Shown here: piece after piece, positions 9,224-16,793 of the stretch
Layout of the letters: each line of letters begins with the position of its first letter
How positions within the stretch are numbered: position 1 is the first letter of the stretch
Assembly (NCBI GenBank): GCA_937900965.1
Contig: CALCGJ010000056.1
Location: forward strand, 1 to 61,410
Source: an uncultured Bacteroidota bacterium
GTDB taxonomy: Bacteria > Bacteroidota > Bacteroidia > Bacteroidales > FEN-979
Reading direction: 5' to 3'
DNA length: 61,410 bases
Notes under the pieces: generated by a model
Database searches by the model: none
Seen by the model: only the letters and a program-made list of their open reading frames with translations
Told to the model about the DNA's origin: nothing
Program-made: the position numbers and the translations under genes

Positions 9224-10057
9224 TTAAGCTCCCAGCTGGAGACGTTTAAACGCGGTCACTTTCAAATCTTTATCGTGTTCAATAACGTACTGACCAACGG
9301 TTTTCTTGTTATCCTTAATAAAATCCTGGTTCATCAACGTATTCTCCTTGAAGAATTTATTCAGTTTACCTATGGAGATCTTCTCCAGTAATTCTTCAGG
9401 TTTTCCTTCCAGCCTGGCCTGCTCTTTGCCAATCTCGATCTCATGGTCGATTATTTTTTGATCCACGTCATCCTTATCAATGGAAACAGGGTTCATGGCG
9501 GCAACCTGCATTGCGATTTCACGTCCAAGTTCCTCGATCCCTTTGACATCTTTTTTATTGAAACCAATGATTGTGGCTAATCTGTTTCCATGATGGTTGT
9601 AAGCGAATACAATTGGCGCCTCGATGGATTCAAACGCAGCAACCTGCATTTTTTCACCAGTTTTGCCAAGGAGTTCATTGAGTTTTTCTTCAACTGTGAG
9701 GGGTCCTACCTTCAAAGGCAGGAGTGCGGAGGTTTCCGTAAGTTTGTTATTGATTCCCAGTTCAAGAAGATCTTTGGAGAACTTGATAAAATCATCATTC
9801 TTACCTACAAAATCTGTTTCACAGCTAACCATAACAACGGCACCAAAGCCTTTGTCATCTGTGGTTTTGGCAATAACGAAGCCTTCATTGGCCTCACGAT
9901 CGGCCCGTTTGGAGGCTACTTTTTGTCCTTTTTTCCGCAAGTAATCAACGGCCTGTTCAAAATCGCCTTCGGATTCCTGCAATGCTTTTTTGCAATCCAT
10001 CATTCCGGCACCAGTCATCTGGCGCAACTTATTTACATCTGCTGCTGTAATGTTCAT
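9224..10057 (-). CDS. tsf: Translation elongation factor Ts
   Basis: A 277-residue nucleotide exchange factor for EF-Tu. The N-terminal UBA-like module is complete (DVNKLRQMTGAGMMDCKKAL), followed by VDYLRKKGQKVASKRADREANEG, the dimerisation core with SCETDFVGKNDDF, and AMQVAAMNP. The length is typical for Bacteroidetes. It is last in the rplM-rpsI-rpsB-tsf operon and is followed by a clear terminator. The gap to rpsB (89 bp) is filled by a palindrome and a heptamer array. Confidence 0.97.
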   Translation of the reverse strand: MNITAADVNKLRQMTGAGMMDCKKALQESEGDFEQAVDYLRKKGQKVASKRADREANEGFVIAKTTDDKGFGAVVMVSCETDFVGKNDDFIKFSKDLLELGINNKLTETSALLPLKVGPLTVEEKLNELLGKTGEKMQVAAFESIEAPIVFAYNHHGNRLATIIGFNKKDVKGIEELGREIAMQVAAMNPVSIDKDDVDQKIIDHEIEIGKEQARLEGKPEELLEKISIGKLNKFFKENTLMNQDFIKDNKKTVGQYVIEHDKDLKVTAFKRLQLGA

Positions 10058-10086
10058 AGTTCGTGTTATTGTAGGTTTCAGACTTG

Positions 10087-10155
10087 AGCCGCAATGAATT
10101 GCGGCTGTACTTTCGGGTTTATCGCAGATCCCGTATCCCGTATCGCTTATCGCTT
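10087..10155. repeat. Near-palindrome plus heptamer array ending inside rpsB
   Basis: AGCCGCAATGAATTGCGGCT at 10087-10106, then five heptamers (ATCGCAG, ATCCCGT twice, ATCGCTT twice) at 10121-10155. The rpsB stop codon at 10147-10149 and its last two codons are within the last heptamers. Confidence 0.8.
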
Positions 10156-11064
10156 GGATCTTCCGGCTGGCTTGGTAATCCGTTTCCGCGGGGATTTGGC
10201 CGAATCAGATTCCTTGTCGTCTGCTCCCTTCACTTTCGAAAGGTTTGTGTTGACGTTATCTTTCCGGGTGACCTTGATTCCATCTTCCTCATCATCGTCG
10301 CGATCCATAAGGGTGTTAAAATCATCTTCTCCACCTTCTTCCAGTTCATCTTCAGCAGCTTTCTTGTCTCTGTCGAGTTTGCGTTCAACGAGACCCTCCT
10401 CAATTGCATTCATCATAATCTCAACGATCAGTGAGATTGATTTGGAAGCATCGTCGTTAGCCGGGATCGGAAAATCAACCAGCCGGGGGTCTGAGTTGGT
10501 GTCTACGATCGCAAAGGTTGGAATATTGAGTTTTCGGGCTTCTGCCAGTGCAATGTGCTCTTTCAGGATATCCACAATAAACAGGGCAGCAGGTAACCGG
10601 TTAAGATCAGCAATACTACCCAGGTTCTTCTCCAGTTTTGCGCGTTCACGTGTGAGGGTAAGGCGCTCTTTTTTAGAGAGGTTATCATATGAAGGGCTGC
10701 TCATCAGTTTATCGATGGAGGTCATTTTTCTGACCGCTTTCCTGATGGTTGCAAAATTGGTGAGCATACCACCAGGCCACCGCTCGGTCATGTATGGCAT
10801 GTTAATCCGCTTCACCTTTTCAGCTACCAGCTCTTTGGCCTGTTTTTTCGTGGCGACAAAGAGGACTTTCTTTCCCGACTTGGCGATCTGCTTAATTGCA
10901 GCTGCAGCTTCGTCGATCTTGCCCATAGTTTTATAGAGATCAATGATGTGAATCCCGTTTCGTTCCATGAAGATATAGGGAGCCATGCTTGGGTTCCATT
11001 TCCGCTTCAGGTGACCGAAGTGAACACCGGCATCAAGCAATTCATTAAATGTCGTTCTCGGCAT
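10147..11064 (-). CDS. rpsB: 30S ribosomal protein S2 with a long charged C-terminal tail
   Basis: 305 residues. The S2 core covers about residues 1-230: FNELLDAGVHFGHLKRKWNP, the RWPGGMLTNF motif and FAIVDTNSDPRLVDFPIPANDDASKSI. After it comes a tail of about 75 residues, first very acidic and then basic (ends KRITKPAGRSKR), that is not part of the conserved S2 fold. Some Bacteroidetes S2 proteins carry such tails. The end of the tail and the stop lie in a heptamer array, so its exact C-terminus may differ between strains. Confidence 0.96.
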   Translation of the reverse strand: MPRTTFNELLDAGVHFGHLKRKWNPSMAPYIFMERNGIHIIDLYKTMGKIDEAAAAIKQIAKSGKKVLFVATKKQAKELVAEKVKRINMPYMTERWPGGMLTNFATIRKAVRKMTSIDKLMSSPSYDNLSKKERLTLTRERAKLEKNLGSIADLNRLPAALFIVDILKEHIALAEARKLNIPTFAIVDTNSDPRLVDFPIPANDDASKSISLIVEIMMNAIEEGLVERKLDRDKKAAEDELEEGGEDDFNTLMDRDDDEEDGIKVTRKDNVNTNLSKVKGADDKESDSAKSPRKRITKPAGRSKR

Positions 11065-11082
11065 AATAGTACAAATAAAATA

Positions 11083-11469
11083 TTAACGTTTACTGAATTG
11101 GAATTTTTTCCGGGCTTTTTTCTGCCCAAATTTCTTGCGTTCCACCATCCTGGGGTCCCTACGCATTAGTCCTTTAGCTTTCAGGGCAGGGCGCATCTCC
11201 TCGTTGATTTTGCAGAGAGCACGTGCAATGGCAAGCGCCAAAGCTTCCGACTGTCCTTTGACTCCTCCGCCATCCAGGTTAACCTTTACATCATATTTCC
11301 CCATGGTCTCTGTGACTGTAAATGGTTCTGTAGCTTTAAACTGCAGGATGGAGGTTGGAAAATATTCTGCAAAATCCCGTCCGTTGACCGTGATATTTCC
11401 CTGGCCTTCCTGAACGTAGATCCGTGCAATGGCAGTCTTTCTTCTGCCAAGGGCATTGATAACTTCCAT
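11083..11469 (-). CDS. rpsI: 30S ribosomal protein S9
   Basis: 128 residues, typical length. Shows ALGRRKTAIARIYV at the N-terminus, GGGVKGQSEALALAIARAL, the RDPRMVERKKFGQKKARK stretch and the universal basic tail ending SKR that reaches toward P-site tRNA. It follows rplM with one base between the genes, the conserved L13-S9 pairing, and precedes rpsB by 18 bp. Confidence 0.98.
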   Translation of the reverse strand: MEVINALGRRKTAIARIYVQEGQGNITVNGRDFAEYFPTSILQFKATEPFTVTETMGKYDVKVNLDGGGVKGQSEALALAIARALCKINEEMRPALKAKGLMRRDPRMVERKKFGQKKARKKFQFSKR

Positions 11470-11470
11470 A

Positions 11471-11926
11471 TTACTTGATTGTATTTAGATTAATTTCTTT
11501 GGGTTGTTGTGCCTCGTGCGGGTGTTCGGGCCCTGCATATACATAGAGGTTCCGGTAGAGCTCGCTACCCAGGCGATTTTTGGGAAGCATTCCTTTGACA
11601 GCAGATTCGATGATAGCACGTGGATTCTTCGCCAATAGTTCCTGAGGTGTGCGTTTCCGTTGTCCACCCGGATAACCGGAATGACGAATGTATACCTTAT
11701 CGGTCATCTTTTTTCCTGTCAGCTTGATCTTCTCGGCATTGATGATCACCACGTTATCACCACAATCTACATGTGGGGTAAAACTGGGTTTCAATTTACC
11801 TCTAAGTATCAACGCTACTTTGGATGCCAGTCGTCCCAGCACCGCATCTTCTGCGTTGATCAGTACCCACTCTTTGGTTACCGTTTCCTTGTTGGCACTG
11901 ATGGTTTTGTAACTTAACGTATTCAT
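11471..11926 (-). CDS. rplM: 50S ribosomal protein L13
   Basis: 151 residues from the ATG at 11926. Landmarks are WVLINAEDAVLGRLASKVA, CGDNVVIINAEKIKLTGKK, the HSGYPGG motif and AVKGMLPKNRLG. The longer reading from 11980 is rejected because the extra 18 residues cover the predicted promoter and match nothing in L13. First gene of the ribosomal operon, with a well-formed promoter 24 bp upstream. Confidence 0.97.
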   Translation of the reverse strand: MNTLSYKTISANKETVTKEWVLINAEDAVLGRLASKVALILRGKLKPSFTPHVDCGDNVVIINAEKIKLTGKKMTDKVYIRHSGYPGGQRKRTPQELLAKNPRAIIESAVKGMLPKNRLGSELYRNLYVYAGPEHPHEAQQPKEINLNTIK

Positions 11927-11949
11927 GGATATTCGTTTAAAAAGGGGTG

Positions 11950-11957
11950 CAAAGATA
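11950..11957 (-). promoter_or_regulatory. Promoter -7 element TATCTTTG for the rplM operon
   Basis: TATCTTTG followed by CACCCC; a TTG lies about 20 bases upstream as a -33 candidate. The predicted leader is only about 15-17 nt, so there is no room for a ribosomal-protein leader structure. Confidence 0.65.
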
Positions 11958-12040
11958 GAACGAATTAAAATTCCCTGCAAGAGAACTAAACATAAAAAGC
12001 GATATTTCTTACATTATGGTTTGTTTTGTGACAAATTCTG

Positions 12041-12048
12041 TATTTTTG
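12041..12048 (+). promoter_or_regulatory. Possible -7 element TATTTTTG before the DUF4143 remnant
   Basis: Fits TAnnTTTG, with TTTG at 12020-12023 as a possible -33 box 17 bases upstream. It faces away from the rplM promoter. Confidence 0.4.
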
Positions 12049-12082
12049 TGATGTAGGATGCCTGATGGCTTGAACAATATAC

Positions 12083-13024
12083 ATGCGAAACTCTCTGATT
12101 ACGTTTTCTTTTGAGCAGTTCCTGGAGATGGCAGGAGACAGGGAGTCGCTGGAGCTATACCGAGAGGTTCCTTTCCCAAATTATGGGTATGAAAAACTTC
12201 TTGGCCTCTTTCATCAATTTTGCCTTGTTGGTGGAATTCCCGATGTTGTAGAGTTGTTTGCTGCTTCCAGGGACATTCTCCTGTTGTCTCCGATCTATGA
12301 ACGGAACCTGGAAGAGCTATTCTTCAAAGCGGCTTCAATTGCCACAACACAAAAAACAGGTGAACGGCTGGTCCAGATATACCAGGACTCCTTCACGTTT
12401 GCTGCTACAAGGATCAAATTCAACGGATTCAGTGACGAGCGGTTTCACAGCCGTGAAGTTAGTCAAGCGTTTCATCTCCTGCAGGAACACGGACTCATCC
12501 AACTTCTCTACCCCACCATACATGCCGATCTGCCCTTTGATACAGACAAACATCGTTCTCCCCGGATTCAACTACCGGATACCGGGCTGGTTAACTATTT
12601 TACCGGAATTCAGGATGCATTAACGGATCAGAAGGATCTTTCGGCAATATTCAACCGTCAGATATCTCTGCACATTGTCGCACAGGAGTTGATGACTTCA
12701 ACGGAAGCTGGTAACAAAACACTTCATTTCTGGGTCAGGGGCAAAACCCAGTCCTCTGCAGAGGTAGATTTTGTGATCCAACACCAGGATTTGATGATCC
12801 CCGTTGAGGTAAAGAGAGGCGAGCCGGGCCGATTGCGTTCCCTGCACCAATTTGTGGAAGCTGCATCCCATCCGTTTGCTGTGCGACTTTATGCGGGTCC
12901 TTTGATGGTAAAAGAGGCCCGTACAACTTCTGGAGAAACATACTACCTGATGAGTTTACCTTACTTTCTGGGAGGAAAGATCAGGGAACATCTGGAGGGA
13001 TTTATGAAGTTTGTAGGAAAGTAG
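12083..13024 (+). pseudogene. DUF4143-domain protein lacking its ATPase half
   Basis: 313 residues from an ATG at 12083. The sequence matches the C-terminal half of the AAA+/DUF4143 ATPases: FSFEQFLEM, FCLVGGIPDVV, IYERNLEELF, ending in a PD-(D/E)XK-like motif (AEVDFVI...PVEVKRG). Family members normally have about 120-150 N-terminal residues with Walker A and B motifs; here only about 100 bp separate the start from rplM and no ATPase remnant is seen. The product is therefore probably non-functional, or a nuclease-like fragment. A GTAGGAT unit lies on both sides (12053 and the array at 13021), and the stop TAG is inside that array. Confidence 0.7.
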
Positions 13025-13086
13025 GGAGGTAGGGAGGTAGGGATGTAGGATGTAGGATGTAGGATGTAGGATGTAGGATGTAGGAA
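13021..13086. repeat. Tandem array: 8-mers GTAGGGAG passing into 7-mers GTAGGAT
   Basis: Three octamers (13021-13044) followed by six heptamers (13045-13086). The unit length changes by loss of one G. The stop codon of the upstream gene (TAG, 13022-13024) is in the first octamer. Confidence 0.9.
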
Positions 13087-13132
13087 TCTACATTGAAGTT
13101 TGTTAATTTTGAAAATAAAATAGATCCGGACC

Positions 13133-13966
13133 GTGAAAGGACCTTTTTTTGAAAGAATAATTATCATTACTCTGTTTGCTGTTGCAATGGGGTTTTTGGA
13201 GAGTGCTGTTGTGGTTTACCTGCGTGAACTTTATTATCCGGAAGGATTCTCTTTTCCGCTGACAAACCTCGCCGATCACATCCTCATTACTGAACTTTTC
13301 CGTGAGATTGCCACCATGGTGATGCTTGTAACAGTCTCCATGCTGGCTGCCCGGAAATGGAACATCAGGTTTGCCTGGTTCATTTATATGTTTGCCATAT
13401 GGGATATTTTCTATTATATTTTCCTGTGGTTATTAATCGGGTGGCCTGAGTCTCTTCTCACCTGGGACATCCTGTTTATGATTCCGACTACCTGGGTCGG
13501 ACCTGTCATTGCTCCTGTGATCAACTCTCTGACAATGATACTTCTGGCGAGTTTGATTCTACTGGCGGACAGGTGGACAAGCGGACGAGCGGACCAGCGG
13601 ACTTCCACCTCCGCCAAGGCTACGGCGGATAAAAGCGTGCAGGTTTGGGGCTCAGGGCTCAGAGCTCAGGGCTCAGCAGGACTGGTGCGGCTATCGGGAC
13701 TGGAGTGGGGATTGTTGATAATCGGATCGCTGATCACCATTACCGCGTATATTGAGGATTACAGCGTGTATATGCTTGACCGGCTCACATTAACTGAATG
13801 GTTGGGTGGAGATCATCAGGCTGAAGTAATGTCCTATGCCACAACATACATCCCCGTCTCATTTAACTGGATTCTGTTTTCGGCAGGAACTACACTATTT
13901 TTTATTGTGATCGGGTTGTTCCTCAGAAGATTATTTATAGCATCAAGAAAAAATCTACCACAATAG
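13133..13966 (+). CDS. Unknown multi-pass membrane protein with an in-frame repeat insertion
   Basis: 277 residues from a GTG start (KGPFFERIIIITLFAVAMGF follows). Hydrophobic segments suggest about six or seven membrane helices: two near the N-terminus, two around residues 70-105, one near 115-145, one near 190-210 and one near the C-terminus. I do not recognise a family. Residues about 145-186 are coded by three repeat types in a row (8-mers GCGGACNN, a CCGCC...GGCGG palindrome, 7-mers GGGCTCA) and form a polar loop between two helices, which is probably why they are tolerated. The stop lies in an inverted repeat. Confidence 0.75.
   Translation: MKGPFFERIIIITLFAVAMGFLESAVVVYLRELYYPEGFSFPLTNLADHILITELFREIATMVMLVTVSMLAARKWNIRFAWFIYMFAIWDIFYYIFLWLLIGWPESLLTWDILFMIPTTWVGPVIAPVINSLTMILLASLILLADRWTSGRADQRTSTSAKATADKSVQVWGSGLRAQGSAGLVRLSGLEWGLLIIGSLITITAYIEDYSVYMLDRLTLTEWLGGDHQAEVMSYATTYIPVSFNWILFSAGTTLFFIVIGLFLRRLFIASRKNLPQ
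13566..13690. repeat. Composite repeat inside the membrane-protein gene
   Basis: Five octamers (GCGGACAG, GTGGACAA, GCGGACGA, GCGGACCA, GCGGACTT), then CCGCCAAGGCTACGGCGG, then four heptamers of GGGCTCA type. All are read in frame with no stop. Confidence 0.85.
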
Positions 13967-14015
13967 TCACATAGGGCACATTAGATTCTATTGTGACCTA
14001 ATGTGCCTAATGTGG
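13958..14015. repeat. Inverted repeat at the end of the membrane-protein gene
   Basis: GGCACATTAG pairs with CTAATGTGCC, and CCACA with TGTGG further out. The TAG stop at 13964-13966 is in the left arm. It may serve as a hairpin terminator, although the T-run is missing. Confidence 0.7.
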
Positions 14016-14036
14016 TGAAGTTGGCATACAAATTAG

Positions 14037-14044
14037 TACTTTTG
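14037..14044 (+). promoter_or_regulatory. -7 element TACTTTTG for the gldA-like gene
   Basis: Fits TAnnTTTG 23 bp before the ATG. The -33 region is not distinct. Confidence 0.5.
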
Positions 14045-14067
14045 CATGTTGTTTCAAATTCAAAATC

Positions 14068-15102
14068 ATGTCGATCAAGGTTGATCATATCACCAAACTT
14101 TACGGAACCCAGAAAGCACTTAACGATGTAACCCTTGAAATCAAACCAGGAGAAGTTGTTGGCTTGTTGGGACCTAACGGTGCAGGGAAAAGCACTTTGA
14201 TGAAAATCCTTACCTCCTATATCCCGCCTACTTCAGGGGAAGCATCAGTGAGTGGATTTGATGTAATGGAACAATCTATGGAGGTTCGGAAACGGGTAGG
14301 ATATCTTCCTGAGAATAATCCGCTTTACACGGACCTCTATGTGAAGGAATTTTTGCAGTTTATTGCGAAGATTAATCATGGTGATAAAAGTCGGAAGTCA
14401 GAAGTCAGAAGTACGAAATCAACTACGAAGGAAGAAGTTAGAAGTGTTATTTCCGCGGAGCGAATCAAAGAGATAATTGACCTCACGGGGTTAGAAGCGG
14501 AACAGCATAAGAAAATCGGAGCGCTTTCAAGGGGTTACCGGCAGCGGGTGGGACTGGCACAGGCGTTGCTTCATGACCCCGAAGTATTGATCCTTGATGA
14601 GCCAACTTCCGGCCTGGACCCTAACCAGCTGGTTGAGATCCGGAATCTGATCCAATCAATAGGGAAAGAGAAAACAATCATGATGTCGACCCACATCATG
14701 CAAGAGGTGGAGGCGATCTGCGACCGTACTATCATAATCCACAAAGGAAAAATTGTTGCAGATGATAAAACAAAAAACCTCCAGAAGATGCAGCCATCGA
14801 AGATCATTATCAAGGTGGAGTTCGATAAACCAGTTCCACCCAATAAACTGATGAAGATTGTGGGTGTAAAAGACGCTTTCGACCCGAAGGCACAACTCCA
14901 GCATCAAGGATCCAGGATCCAGCATCAAGGATCCAGGATCCAGAATCCGGCATCCGGCATTTGGCATCTTGAATCAGAAGCATCAATTGACATCCGTCCG
15001 GCAGTATTCAAGTTTGCCGTTGACAATAATCTGACTGTCCTTTCACTGCAGCGTGACGAGCATCGGCTTGAAGAGGTTTTTCAGGAACTGACGAGAACGT
15101 AA
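14068..15102 (+). CDS. gldA: GldA-like ABC transporter ATPase with two repeat-coded insertions
   Basis: 344 residues. Walker A is GPNGAGKST (35-43), the signature is LSRGYRQRVGLAQALL, and Walker B plus D-loop are LILDEPTSGLDPNQ; the H-loop is in MMSTHIMQEV. The order and C-terminal domain fit GldA, the ATPase linked to gliding motility in Bacteroidetes, which is about 300 residues long. The excess comes from residues about 108-127 (AGAAGTC heptamers) and about 277-300 (ATCCAGG heptamers, giving QHQGSRI twice). The permease genes gldF and gldG are not next to it, so the gliding role is inferred from sequence only. An octamer array starts directly after the stop. Confidence 0.8.
   Translation: MSIKVDHITKLYGTQKALNDVTLEIKPGEVVGLLGPNGAGKSTLMKILTSYIPPTSGEASVSGFDVMEQSMEVRKRVGYLPENNPLYTDLYVKEFLQFIAKINHGDKSRKSEVRSTKSTTKEEVRSVISAERIKEIIDLTGLEAEQHKKIGALSRGYRQRVGLAQALLHDPEVLILDEPTSGLDPNQLVEIRNLIQSIGKEKTIMMSTHIMQEVEAICDRTIIIHKGKIVADDKTKNLQKMQPSKIIIKVEFDKPVPPNKLMKIVGVKDAFDPKAQLQHQGSRIQHQGSRIQNPASGIWHLESEASIDIRPAVFKFAVDNNLTVLSLQRDEHRLEEVFQELTRT
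14389..14450. repeat. Heptamers of AGAAGTC type inside gldA
   Basis: Units AGAAGTC and variants are read as Lys/Arg/Ser-rich residues about 108-127, between the Q-loop region and the helical region before the signature. Confidence 0.8.
14896..14965. repeat. Heptamers of ATCCAGG/ATCCGGC type inside gldA
   Basis: A 21-bp tri-heptamer is repeated twice in frame (QHQGSRI, QHQGSRI), then degenerate units. Three heptamers equal seven codons, so this exact doubling keeps the frame. Confidence 0.85.
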
Positions 15103-15150
15103 GAGAGTATGAGAGTATGAGGGTATGAGGGTATGAGAGTATGAGAGTAT
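15103..15150. repeat. Six tandem octamers GAGAGTAT/GAGGGTAT after gldA
   Basis: The array begins at the base after the gldA TAA stop. The same octamer type recurs near 40985. Confidence 0.9.
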
Positions 15151-15211
15151 CGCGGAATTCTGTAATTAAAATTTTTATCGAAAATCGAATTATTAGTAAA
15201 TAGAAAAATTG

Positions 15212-15219
15212 TACTTTTG
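15212..15219 (+). promoter_or_regulatory. -7 element TACTTTTG for metK
   Basis: A TTAG 19 bases upstream may serve as the -33 box. The predicted start of transcription (about 15226) lies just ahead of the riboswitch aptamer. Confidence 0.6.
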
Positions 15220-15228
15220 CGCCTGCAG

Positions 15229-15277
15229 GGTGGAAAGATTTGATTGATTGCAACCACTGGAAAAAATGCTAAACCAA
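15229..15277 (+). promoter_or_regulatory. SAM-II riboswitch upstream of metK
   Basis: P1 pairs GTGG (15230-15233) with CCAC (15254-15257). The loop carries the conserved GATTT (15237-15241) and ATTGCAA. The H-type pseudoknot pairs TTGATTGC (15244-15251) with GC..AACCAA (15268-15277), leaving the conserved U-A of GCTAAA unpaired for the SAM triplex, with a single A.C mismatch. The A-rich L3 (GGAAAAAAT) is present. This is the SAM-II architecture (Rfam SAM_alpha), and the downstream gene makes SAM, so feedback repression is expected. The aptamer ends 66 nt before the start codon and no terminator follows, so how it controls expression is not clear. Confidence 0.83.
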
Positions 15278-15343
15278 CAGCCTTTCCAACTTTCAAATCC
15301 CATTTCTGTAAGAAAATTAACGCAAACTAAAAATAGTTAGATC

Positions 15344-16699
15344 ATGGGATATTTGTTTACATCGGAGTCTGTTTCAGAGGGGCATCCGGATAAAGTAGCC
15401 GATCAGATATCGGACGCGCTGCTGGATGAATTTTTACGCTGGGACCCTGAATCCAAAGTTGCTTGTGAGACTTTTGTTACCACTGGTCTTGTAGTATGTG
15501 GCGGAGAAGTAAGAACAGAGGGCTGGGTTGACGTTCAGGAGACAGCCAGGAAAGTGATACGAGAAATAGGGTACACCAAAGCCGAATATCGTTTCGACAG
15601 CGAATCATGTGGAGTCATATCAACGATTCATGAGCAATCATCAGACATTAATCAGGGTGTTGTCCGTGCAAAGAAAGAGGAACAGGGAGCTGGCGACCAG
15701 GGAATGATGTTTGGATATGCATGCCGGGAGATGGATAACTTCATGCCTCTGTCGAGCGAACTGGCCCACATCCTTCTGCAGGAACTGGCAGAAATCCGCA
15801 GGGAAGGGAAGCATATGAAGTATCTAAGGCCCGATTCCAAATCACAGGTTACCGTTGAATATGGCGAGAATGGGCAACCTCTTCGGGTAGATACTATCGT
15901 GGTAAGCACCCAACATGACGAGTTCATCCTACCAAAGAATACCTCTTTCAAAGCGTTAAAAGCTGCGGAAAAAGAGATGCAGGATAAAATCCGTGTCGAT
16001 ATTGAGAAGGTGTTGATCCCCAGGGTCAGGAAGACGTTGCCTGCACGGGTCAAGAAATTGTTTGGAGATGATTACAAATTGTTTGTGAATCCAACGGGGA
16101 AATTTGTTATCGGGGGGCCACACGGTGATACAGGACTTACGGGCAGAAAGATCATTGTTGATACCTATGGAGGGCATGGAGCCCATGGCGGAGGTGCCTT
16201 CTCCGGAAAAGATCCTTCAAAGGTAGACCGCTCAGCCGCTTATGCTGCCCGTCACATTGCCAAGAACATGGTTGCCGCAGGAATCGCCGACCAGGTGATG
16301 ATCCAGGTAGCTTATGCCATTGGAGTAGCACAACCAGTAGGTCTGTATGTAAATACTTATGGAACAGCTAAAATTACCGATAAAAAAGGAAAAACCCTGA
16401 CTGATTGGGAGATCGCTGTAAAAATCAACAAGGTATTCGATATGCGTCCGTATGCTATCATTGAGCGGTTTGGATTGAAAAATCCCATTTTCCTTCCTAC
16501 AGCTTCCTACGGGCATTTCGGGAGAGATCCGTTCACCAGATATATCGATGTCTATTACCAGGTAAAAGGCTCCAAAGCGAAGAAAGGGAATGGAACTGCC
16601 AAAGAGGTTTACCAGAAGAAAGTTGATTTCTTTGCCTGGGAGAAACTGGATTATGTTGAGAAACTCAGGAAAGAGTTCGGGATCAAGGCTGGATCCTAG
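15344..16699 (+). CDS. metK: S-adenosylmethionine synthase
   Basis: 451 residues; makes SAM from ATP and methionine. Visible are [17 protein letters not shown], the GYACREM segment (GYATDE in other families), [20 protein letters not shown] with the P-loop-like [19 protein letters not shown], and FGRDPFTRY near the end. It is longer than E. coli MetK (384) because of insertions usual in Bacteroidetes. A SAM-II riboswitch precedes it. The last residue and the TAG stop are inside a heptamer array, as in mqnB, so both proteins end in Gly-Ser. Confidence 0.97.
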   Translation: MGYLFTSESVSEGHPDKVADQISDALLDEFLRWDPESKVACETFVTTGLVVCGGEVRTEGWVDVQETARKVIREIGYTKAEYRFDSESCGVISTIHEQSSDINQGVVRAKKEEQGAGDQGMMFGYACREMDNFMPLSSELAHILLQELAEIRREGKHMKYLRPDSKSQVTVEYGENGQPLRVDTIVVSTQHDEFILPKNTSFKALKAAEKEMQDKIRVDIEKVLIPRVRKTLPARVKKLFGDDYKLFVNPTGKFVIGGPHGDTGLTGRKIIVDTYGGHGAHGGGAFSGKDPSKVDRSAAYAARHIAKNMVAAGIADQVMIQVAYAIGVAQPVGLYVNTYGTAKITDKKGKTLTDWEIAVKINKVFDMRPYAIIERFGLKNPIFLPTASYGHFGRDPFTRYIDVYYQVKGSKAKKGNGTAKEVYQKKVDFFAWEKLDYVEKLRKEFGIKAGS

Positions 16700-16723
16700 A
16701 TGCTGTATCCTGGATCCTGGATG
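16689..16723. repeat. Heptamers of CTGGATC type over the metK stop
   Basis: Five units: CTGGATC, CTAGATG, CTGTATC, CTGGATC, CTGGATG. The CTAGATG unit supplies the TAG stop. The same array type ends mqnB at 37457. Confidence 0.88.
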
Positions 16724-16732
16724 GCGAAAAAA

Positions 16733-16765
16733 AATAAGGGGCGACAGGTTTGGTCGCCCCTTATT
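16733..16765. terminator. Bidirectional Rho-independent terminator
   Basis: AATAAGGGGCGAC pairs with GTCGCCCCTTATT over a 7-nt loop. Flanking A and T runs allow it to serve both metK and the convergent T9SS gene. Confidence 0.9.
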
Positions 16766-16793
16766 TTATCAGGTTCTTTGTTGTCCTATACCT

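Noticed and set aside
10094..10936. Open frame of 280 codons on the plus strand opposite rpsB
   Set aside because: It is antisense to a clear S2 gene, Ser/Arg-rich, with no motif. It exists because of the codon use of rpsB.
12083..13024. Defence island or antiphage gene
   Set aside because: The nuclease-like motif is only the common DUF4143 C-terminus; neighbours are housekeeping genes.
13021..13086. Possible small CRISPR array
   Set aside because: Units are 7-8 bp, directly joined, with no spacers and no cas genes nearby.
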